Source: Zea mays
Taxonomy: Eukaryota; Streptophyta; Magnoliopsida; Poales; Poaceae
Reading direction: 5' to 3'
Length of the DNA: 64,000 nucleotides
Assembly (NCBI RefSeq): GCF_902167145.1
Contig: NC_050104.1
Location: 101,753,849-101,817,848, forward strand
The position numbers and the translations under genes were made by a program. The notes beneath the pieces were generated by a model. It saw nothing but the letters and a program-made list of their open reading frames with translations, ran no database searches and was not told the origin of the DNA. Of the stretch, positions 56,620 through 64,000 are shown piece by piece (position 1 is the first letter of the stretch; each line of letters begins with the position of its first letter).

Positions 56620-57089
56620 CTCTTTGTTGGGATAGTTTCTGTTGGATGTGCGTCTTACCACGGCCGCCGAGGCCTGAACTCTTTGTTTTTCTTGCATGAA
56701 GTCGTACTCTCCTTTCTTTTAATTTGCGTGTCCGGCCTAGCTTGTCAATAATAGGGTGGCTTCCCGAGTTGGGTCATTTTTCGTGGCAGGTGATGAGTGA
56801 GGTGTCCCTAACCCGGAGGCATAGGAGTTCCTCGGCTCAGTCGGCCTCGCCACTTACATGTACCCATGTTCGTTCCTCGGGACCCTGCTTCCGACATAGC
56901 CGGGAGAACGCAAAAGCCCTTTTCGGATCGAAATTTTTTGATGCGGAAAAGTACACCCAATTTCGACGTGGAGGGGTTTCCCCTTTTTAGCCCCCGAGGG
57001 AGGGTCGGGCTCTGTCGAGGCGAGGCCGACCCTTCCTTGACGACTGATACTCGTGTATGAGCGAGGTATACGAACATCTTGAGAGCATC
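56620..57089. other. E4 region between antisense gene and integrase remnant
   Basis: One copy of the GTGATGAGTGAGGTGTCCC segment (about 56790) that occurs three times in E2 and E3, then AGCCCCCGAGGGAGGGTCGG, shared with both. No gene. Confidence 0.6.
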
Positions 57090-57190
57090 TTAAGGGTAGA
57101 AGCGACGTAGCTGTCGGACGTTCCAAGTGTCGTCGTAGACCTCGCCTCGACCGCCGGCCAGCTTGTATGTTCCGGGCTCCAGAACGTTGG
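57090..57190 (-). pseudogene. E4 integrase C-terminal remnant
   Basis: Encodes the last ~32 residues of integrase (LEPGTYKLAGGRGEVYDD ... LRRFYP, stop 57090), all that survives of integrase 3' to the deletion. Followed on the right by the G/C homopolymer at the junction. Confidence 0.85.
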
Positions 57191-57247
57191 TGATGACAGG
57201 CGGCCTTTCCCGGGGGGGGGGGGGGGGGGCGCAGCCCCCGGGTGTCA

Positions 57248-60200
57248 TCAGCGCAGAGGCCATTTTACAGGTTGGGCTCCTGCCCGAATATCCGGCGAGT
57301 GCTCGGCGACATCCCTCGGCGCGCCAGGCATGCCCGAGGGACACCCCGCGAAAACGTCGGCGTTCGCGCGGAGAAAGTCGACGAGCACTGCTGCTTGTCT
57401 GGGGTCGAGAGGGACGACCTTAACTGTCCCCGCTGGCTCGAAGTTGCCAGCATGTCGCTTCACGTCTGGCACCTCTTCGGAGAGGTTCTCCATGTCAGCG
57501 ATGAGGGCCTCGGACTCGGCGAGGGCCTCGGCGTACCCCACGCACTCCACGTCGCATTCGAACGCGTGTTTGTACGTGGGGCCGACGGTGATGACCCCGT
57601 TGGGGCCCGGCATTTTGAGCTTTAGGTAGGTGTAGTTGGGGACGCCCATGAACTTCGCGTAGCATGGCCTCCCCAATATCGCGTGGTAGGTTCCTCGGAA
57701 CCCGACCACCTCGAACGTCAGAGTCTCTCTTCGGAAATTGGAGGGCGTTCCGAAGCAGACAGGTAGGTCGAGCCGTCCGAGGGGCTGGACGCGCTTCCCA
57801 GGAATGATCCCGTGGAAAGGCGCAGCGCCTGCTCGGATGGAGGACAGATCGACGCGCAGGAGCCTGAGGGTCTCGGCGTAGATGATGTTGAGGCAGCTGC
57901 CCCCATCCATCAGGACCTTGGTGAGCCTGACGTTGCCGACGATGGGGTCGACGACGAGCGGGTATTTCCCTGGGCTCGGCACTTGGTCGGGGTGGTCAGC
58001 TTGGTCGAAGGTGATGGGCTTGTCGGACCAGTCTAGGTAGACTGGCGCCGCCACCTCCACCGAGCAGACCTCCCGGCGCTCTTGCTTGCGATGCCGAGCT
58101 GGGGCATTCGCCGCATGCCCTCCGTAGATCATGAAGCAGTCGCGAACCTCGGGGAACTCTCCTGCTTGGTGATCTTCCTTTTTGTCGTCGTCGCGGGCCC
58201 TGCCACCCTCCGCGGGTGGCCCGGCCTTGTGGAAGTGGCGCCGAAGCATGACGCACTCCTCGAGGGTGTGCTTGACGGGCCCCTGATGATAGGGGCACGG
58301 CTCCTTGAGCATCTTGTCGAAGAGGTTGGCACCTCCGGGGGGCTTCCAAGGGTTCTTGTACTCGGCGGCGGCGACAAGGTCTGCGTCGGCAGCGTCGCGT
58401 TTCGCTTGCGACTTCTTCTTGCCTTTCTTCTTGGCGCCGCGTGGGGTAGACGCCTCGGGAGCCTCTTCCGACGGGCAGCCCTGGGGCTGCTTGTCCTTTC
58501 GGAAGATGGCCTCGACCGCCTCCTGGCCAGAGGCGAACTTGGTGGCGACGTCCATCAGCTCGCTCGCCCTGGTGGGGGTCTTGCGACCCAACTTGCTCAC
58601 CAGGTCGCGGCGGGTGGTGCCAGCAAGGAACGCGCCGATGACATCTGAGTCGGTGATGTTGGGCAGCTCGGTGCGCTGCTTCGAGAATCGCCGGATGTAA
58701 TCCCGAAGAGACTCTCCCGGCTGTTGCCGGCAGCTTCGGAGGTCCCAGGAATTCCCGGGGCGCACGTACGTGCCCTCGAAATTGCCGGCAAAGGCTTGGA
58801 CCAAATCATCCCAGTTGGAGATCTGCCCCGGAGGCAGGTGCTCCAACCAGGCGCGAGCAGTGTCGGAGAGGAACAGGGGGAGGTTGCGGATGATGAGGTT
58901 GTCGTCGTCCGTTCCACCCAGTTGGCAGGCCAGGCGGTAGTCCGCAAGCCACAGTTCCGGCCTCGTTTCCCCCGAGTACTTTGTGATAGTAGCCGGGGGT
59001 CAGAAACGGGTCGGGAACGGTGCCCGCCGGATGGCCCGGCTGAAGGCCTGCGGACCGGGTGGTTCGGGCGAGGGACTCCGATCCTCCCCGCTGTCGTAGC
59101 GTCCCCCACGCCTGGGGTGGTAGCCTCGGCGCACCCTTTCGTCGAGGTGAGCTCGATGGTCGCGACGATGGTGCTCGTTGCCGAGGTGGCCCGGGGCCGC
59201 AGGCGCGGTGTTGCGCGTGCGCCCGGTGTAGACCGAGGCTTCCCGCATGAATCGGGAAGTCGCGGCATAAGGTTCCGAGGGGTATCCCTGCCTCCGGGAG
59301 GCAGAGCTTTTGGCCCGTCGGGCCGCAGCGCCTTCCAGGAGATTTTTGAGCTCTCCCTGGATTCGCCGTCCCTCGGTGGTCGATGGCTCCGGCATCGCGC
59401 GGATAAGCATTGCTGCGGCTGCCAGGTTCTGACCGACCCCGCTGGACGCGGGTAGCGGCCTGACCCTGACGTCGTTGGCGACGCGGTGCTGGAAACCCTG
59501 GGGCAGGTGACGTATATCTCTGGCCGGGGGCTGGCCCGCCCATACCTGCCCGACGTCCCGGCGGATCGACTCAAGTGCTCCTGCTCCCTCGTCGAGCCTG
59601 GCCTGCGCCCCGCGGACTTGCTCGAGCTGTGGGTCGTGACCCCCCGCCGGAACGGGGACCACAGCTAGCTCCCGCGGGATGTCGGCGCGAGGCGCCGGCC
59701 TAGGGAGATCACCGTCCTCCGGCATGCCGAGGTGGTTGCCTTCGGCGGGATCCCCTAGCTCGACGTGGAAACATTCGCGGCTTGGGCCGCAGTCCTTGTT
59801 GTCAAGGCTGCGGCTACCGTCGGAACAGTCGGAGAGGCAGTAGTCACATGCGGTCATAAAGTCCCGCATGGCACTGGGGTTGCCAAATCCAGAGAAATCC
59901 CAACAGATGCTGGGATCGTCATCTTCCTCAGACCCAGAGGGCCCGTAGGTCGAGACGTCCGTCAACCGGTCCCAAGGCGACCACGTACGAAACCCCAGAG
60001 GGGTTGCACTCGCCTCAACGAGAGCGCCCGCCAAAGCGAGGTCGCTAGGCGGGTTGAGGCCGAGTCGACATAATGTAGGATGGGAATCAATCAGTACCTT
60101 TTGGTCGACGAGGGGCGATGTAGTCACGTCGGGGGCTGATCGCGCCATCGTCCTAGGTACGAGGGCGACGTCCTGCAGGCCCTCCGCGAGCTTGCTGGCG

Positions 60201-60595
60201 TCGTCCACTTGCTCGAGATTGGCGTGTCGTGGGGGGACGGTGCTCGCCTTCGTCTCGAATGCGAGGTCGACGCCCGACGCGCCTTCCGTTGGGGCGCTGG
60301 GGACGTCAATTCGCTCGACAGTCGACGAAGCGCGGCCTCCCGCCCGACCTTGGTTGCCCCGCCTCCTCCTCCGTTGGCGGGGGAGAGGACGGGGCGAGCT
60401 CGAATGTCGTTCTTCCACCACGCGGGGAAGATGTCGTCGATTCCGCCACCGGAGGGCGGGTTGTCGGCCACCATTGTCGTTGTCGCGCGGCGGTGGAAGA
60501 AGTATCATGTTGTAGCTGCCGTCGAGGGACATGAACTCAAGACTCCCGAAACGGAGCACCGTCCCGGGTTGGAGAGGTTGTTGGAGACTGCCCAT
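57248..60595 (-). pseudogene. gag: E4 gag and protease
   Basis: Start MGSLQQP (60595). One continuous frame of about 1,115 codons with a single internal stop, TGA at 59002-59000 (CGA in E3). Retrotransposon gag domain as in E3; protease with LMDGGSCLNII and LGRPCYAKFMGVPNYTYLK. At the protease/RT border the codon that is TAG in E2 and E3 is CAA here, and about 20 residues found in E2/E3 are absent. The frame ends at the TGA 57250-57248, the same stop as at 38024 in E3, just before the deletion. Could supply particle proteins. Confidence 0.87.
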
Positions 60596-60635
60596 CTAGA
60601 GCTTGACGGGAAGCTGCTCGTCAACACGCAGCGGG

Positions 60636-60653
60636 CCCCTACCTGGCGCGCCA
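60636..60653 (-). other. E4 primer-binding site
   Basis: TGGCGCGCCAGGTAGGGG on the minus strand, 2 nt from the 5' LTR, identical to E2 and E3. Confidence 0.75.
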
Positions 60654-60655
60654 AC

Positions 60656-62384
60656 TGTCGGCGTTTCGAGACCGGGGGGTCCATAAGCCGACGAGTGAGT
60701 GTGCTGCGTGCCCCAGCCTAGATGGGTCGAGCGCGTGGGCGAGCGCGAAGGGGGGAAAGGAGCGAGGAGGCCGGAGTCCGGCGAGAGAGAGGTGGGAATC
60801 CCGCGGCCTTCGTGTTCGTCCCGCGCCCAGGTCGGGTGCGCTTGCAGTAGGGGGTTACAAGCGTCCACGCGGGTGAGGGAAGCGAGCGGCCCCAAGAGAG
60901 CGCCTGTCCCCGTCCTCGTCCCCGCGCGGCCAACCTTTCTTAAGAAGGCCCTGGTCCTTCCTTTTATAGGCATAAGGTGAGGATCCAGGCGTACAATGGG
61001 GTGTAGCGGAGTGCTACGTGTCTAGCGGGGGGAGAGCTAGTGCCCTAAGTACATGCCAATGTGGCAGCCGGAGAGATCTTGGCACCCTGCTGGCGGGATG
61101 TCGTGGCTGTCGGAGGAGCAACGGAGCCTGGCGGAGGGACAGCTGTTGGAACGGTTGTGTCCTTGCTGATGTCGCCCTGCTTCCGTAAGAGAGCTGAGAG
61201 CCGCCGTCGTCACGGGGCTAGCGAGGCGCCATCATTGCCTATCTGGCGGAGCTAGCCAGATGGGACACAGGTCTTGTTCTCTGCGACCCGAGTCGGCTCG
61301 GGGTAGGGTGATGATGGCGCTTCCTGTCGACGTGGCTGGCCTGTGCCCTAGGTTGGGCGACGTGGAGGCTCCTCCGAAGCCGGGGTCGAGTCTGTCTTCC
61401 ATGGCCGAGGCCGAGTCCGAGCCCCTGGGTCGGGCGAGGTGGAGGTCGTCAGCAGAGGCCGAGTCCGAGCCCCTGGGTCGGGCGAGGCGGAGGTCGTCAG
61501 CAGAGGCCGAGTCCGAGCCCCTGGGTCGGGCGAGGCGGAGGTCGTCAGCAGAGGCCGAGTCCGAGCCCCTGGGTCGGGCGAGGCGGAGTTTGTCGTCTTC
61601 CGGGGCTTAGCCCGAGTCCGAGCCCTTGGTCGGGCGGAGCGGAGTTCGCCGTCTTCCGGGGCTTAGCCCGAGTCCGAGCCCTGGGTCGGGCGGAGCGGAG
61701 TTCGTCGTCTTCCGGGGCTTAGCCCGAGTCCGAGCCCTGGGTCGGGCGGAGCGGAGTTCGTCATCTTCCGGGGCTTAGCCCGAGTCCGAGCCCTTGGTCG
61801 GGCGGAGCGGAGTTCGCCGTCTTCCGGGGCTTAGCCCGAGTCCGAGCCCTGGGTCGGGCGGAGCGGAGTTCGCCGTCTTCCGAGGCTTTGCCCGAGTCCG
61901 AGCCCTGGGTCGGGCGGAGCGGAGTTTGCTGTCTTCCGGGGCTTAGCCCGAGTCCGAGCCCTGGGTCGGGCGGAGCGGAGTTCGCCATCTTCCGGGGCTT
62001 TGCCCAAGTCCGAGCCCTGGGTCGGGCGGAGCGGAGTTTCCTATGGTGCCTTTGGCAGGGCCTGGTTTCCTTTGCGTTAAATGCTCCTGCGACTTGGCCG
62101 GTCGGTGCGGCGATTCAGTCAGGGTTGCTTCTCAGCGAAGGCAAGGCCTCGGGCAAGCCGGAGATGTGTCCGCCGTTGAAGGGGGGCCTCGGGCGAGGCG
62201 GAAACCCCTTCGGGGTCGGCTGCCCTTGCCCGAGGCTAGGCTCGGGCGAGGCGTGATCGAGTCGCTCGTATGGACTGATCCCTGACTTAATCGCACCCAT
62301 CAGGCCTCTGCAGCTTTATGCTGATGGGGGTTACCAGCTGAGAATTAGGCGTCTTGAGGGTACCCCTAATTATGGTCCCCGACA
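60656..62384 (-). repeat. E4 5' LTR (1729 bp)
   Basis: Read on +, TGTCGGCG to CCCCGACA, then GATAG. TATA box CCTATAAAAG (minus) at 60961-60970, missing from the partner LTR. Tandem ~48-bp and ~57-bp units at about 61400-62035. Confidence 0.93.
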
Positions 62385-62389
62385 GATAG

Positions 62390-63029
62390 CGTCTCTGGAA
62401 GTTAAGGAGAAAGCTCGGGCTAAGGACACAGGATCTAAAGGAGGCGAGGGCCACTACATCGCCAACATGGTTCAGAAGAACCACAACAAGGGCAAAGGGA
62501 AGACAAAATCTAACAAGCCCAACAAAACTACCAACTTCAAGAAGAAGAAGAACAAGGCTGAACTGATAAGTTTCACATGTGGTGAGACGGGTCATTTTGC
62601 CAAGGACTGTCCTGATCAAGTGGATCGCCGTGACAGAAAGGGCAATGTCAACACAGTGATCGCTAGCAATGAGGAAGACAAAGGGTATGGTATTTTACCT
62701 TTCATCTTCTCAGCAATCACCTAGTTGGTGGCTTGATACTGGTGCTAATGTTCAGGTGTGTTCTGACATTAAGTTGTTCTCTTCTTATCAGGGTGCTCGG
62801 GATTCCTCCGTCCTAATGGGGAATGGGTCAAATGCTTCTATTCATGGCATTGACCCGGTGGATCTAAAGTTTACTTCGAGAAAGATCGTGTAGCTGAAGA
62901 ATGTGCACCATGTCCCTTCTATATAGAAGAATCTCGTTAGCAGAACCCTTCTATGTAGAGATGGGTTCAAGGTAGTTTTGGAGTCCAATAAATTAGTTGT
63001 GTCTAAGTCTGGACAATTTATTGGTAAAG
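62390..63029 (+). pseudogene. Copia gag C-terminus and protease, continuation after E4
   Basis: Resumes at the GATAG duplication. Lys-rich linker, then a zinc knuckle reading SFTCGETGHFAKDCPD: the CX2CX4HX4C pattern has lost its first Cys (Ser instead). A frame change near 62690 leads into the protease with active-site WWLDTGANVQVC, then MGNGSNASIHG. Two further TAG codons follow (62891-62893 and about 62924). The pol frame is cut at 63029 by E6. Confidence 0.82.
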
Positions 63030-63034
63030 GCTAT

Positions 63035-63672
63035 TGTTGGAGACTTGATCTCAAATGCTATGAGTTAAGAACAAGGCAACACAAATGTTAATGGTTAAAA
63101 ACCTTCATCCTCCGAAGCCATTATCTCCCTCGGGATATAATGATCTTCAGACGAAGGTCATGAAGGACATACCTTCATCATCTCAGTAGGTAGTAGTGAA
63201 AGCAGAAACATATGAAACATAGAAAGAACATGGAACAATCACATTAAGTCATCTGATTATTATTATTTATGTTCTTATTATATAATCATGAACAAACATT
63301 AATGATATTGATTACATTTGTACCTTCGGCTCGACAGAAGGTAAAAATCCAAGAGCGACGTGCAGATGATTACCGGTCAGCGTGAACAGTACAAGGTTAC
63401 AGTTCACCTATTTATAGGCACGGGACGCAGCCTGGTCGAAATTACATTTATGTCCTTGATAACTAATTATAAATATGACACAAATTATCAGGGACTGAAC
63501 GGTCTTTTCGTCTTTAAGTCGGTGCCGCCCTTCGTCTCAAGGCGTGTCATCATGCCGAAGCTCCCTAGGTTGTAGCTTCGGCATATACCTTCGTGTTATG
63601 TCTACTTGCATATCGTCCTGCCGAAGGTGTTTTTGCTTAGAGGACCTTCGGCGAAGAAGAAGGCCCCCAACA
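63035..63672 (-). repeat. E6 3' LTR (638 bp)
   Basis: Termini TGTTGGAGAC (63035 on +) and CCCCCAACA (ends 63672) are inverted copies. TATA box TATAAATA on - at 63416-63409. Several CTTCGGC/GCCGAAG motifs. Confidence 0.82.
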
Positions 63673-63814
63673 GTAGCCCCTTCGCGGTGCTAGATCGTTT
63701 TTCATAACGAGCTCGATCCGCGAAAAATCTCAAAGGCTTCGGAATGCCGAAGGTCCGAAAAACACCTTCCCTGAGCTCGTTGTTGAGAAACGATTTAAAT
63801 ACTCCAGGTGTCAG

Positions 63815-63926
63815 GTGGTCCACCGTTCAGCGAATACAGGCGATCTGGCGGTTCACCTTCCAAGCGTCGAGTGGTCCACCGTTCAGCGGGTGCAGGCAAT
63901 TTGGCGGTTCACCTTCCCACCTGCAA
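63815..63926 (+). repeat. Two 56-bp tandem units in E6
   Basis: GTGGTCCACCGTTCAGCG begins at 63815 and 63871; each unit ends CTGGCGGTTCACCTTCC or a close variant. It lies directly upstream of a plus-strand TATA box. Confidence 0.85.
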
Positions 63927-63929
63927 CAC

Positions 63930-63936
63930 TATATAA
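63930..63936 (+). promoter_or_regulatory. TATA box on the strand antisense to E6
   Basis: TATATAA in CAACACTATATAAACAGACG, about 260 nt inside the 3' LTR and pointing into the element, as in E1 and E4. The downstream gene, if any, is outside the window. Confidence 0.5.
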
Positions 63937-64000
63937 ACAGACGGGTTGGTGCAGAGTTACCACAACATTCATTGCCATTGCACTATTGTGCTGCTAAAAA

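Larger units (their letters stand above)
50187..62384 (-). mobile_element. E4: pol-deleted Tat-lineage gypsy element (12,198 bp) inside a copia gag
   Basis: Reverse-oriented, with LTRs 50187-51837 (3') and 60656-62384 (5') and a perfect GATAG duplication (50182-50186 and 62385-62389). Gag and protease are nearly intact. RT, both RNase H domains and most of integrase are missing; the junction is at a run of about 20 G (57210-57230 on +). The antisense gene is retained. LTRs differ at about 1.2% by eye plus one 78-bp deletion. It would need pol enzymes from a relative such as E2/E3. Confidence 0.93.
63035..64000 (-). mobile_element. E6: 3' end of a gypsy-type LTR element entering from the right
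   Basis: The minus-strand 3' LTR (63672-63035) is followed, to the right, by internal sequence with a polypurine tract (GCGAAGGGGCTAC on -). GCTAT at 63030-63034 is the candidate target duplication within the copia. LTR length and sequence feel like maize Grande or Huck, but I cannot confirm. Confidence 0.8.

Overview
The window is repeat-dense plant nuclear DNA, most likely maize (Zea mays) or a close Panicoid grass. I found no intact host gene. The organism call rests on a 478-bp LTR that resembles the maize cinful-zeon family, several Tat-lineage Ty3/gypsy elements with antisense genes, a CACTA (En/Spm-type) transposon, a grass-type Helitron end and PIF/Harbinger-type MITEs with TAA target duplications. 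Family names are from memory and need a library search.

Layout. 1-7447: 3' part of a Tat-type gypsy element on + (E1: RNase H/integrase end of pol, a tandem array, two antisense ORFs, 3' LTR). E1 sits inside the 3' region of E2 (7448-17348, - strand: 3' region, integrase, RT, protease, gag, 5' LTR). 17349-21478 is older intergenic DNA with a 128-bp MITE, a ~240-bp direct duplication whose second copy is the MITE's empty site, a decayed LTR-element fragment and a ~1-kb Helitron. 21479-47649 is a CACTA element with matching TGC target duplications. It holds a DUF8039/Ulp1-protease gene, a TNP2 transposase gene and two copies of a captured SIAH-type RING gene fragment. It is split by E3 (32844-46854, +), a full-length gypsy element with two LTRs and a perfect CAAAC duplication. 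47653-49672 is intergenic with a second MITE and a probable copia leader. A Ty1/copia gag-protease (49673-50181 and 62390-63029) is split by E4 (50187-62384, -, GATAG duplication), a deletion derivative of the E2/E3 family that lost reverse transcriptase and most of integrase but keeps gag, protease and a spliced antisense gene. A further gypsy element (E6, 63035-64000, -, called 'E6' because the copia is counted as E5) enters from the right.

How parts work together. E2, E3 and E4 share LTR type, primer-binding site, gag and protease. E2 and E3 read as one continuous gag-pol frame broken almost only by transition-type stop codons and not by frameshifts, as expected from decay of methylated, silenced copies. 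E1 and E4 carry spliced coiled-coil genes antisense to gag-pol, each with its own TATA box just inside the 3' LTR; E6 shows a TATA box in the same place. E2 and E3 carry a different 3' module. In the CACTA element both transcription units run leftward, and each has a TATA box beside an array of inverted CTGGCGGTT-type repeats. The element combines a Ulp1-type (SUMO protease-like) domain with a RING-type ubiquitin-ligase fragment, which is the most unusual gene content here.
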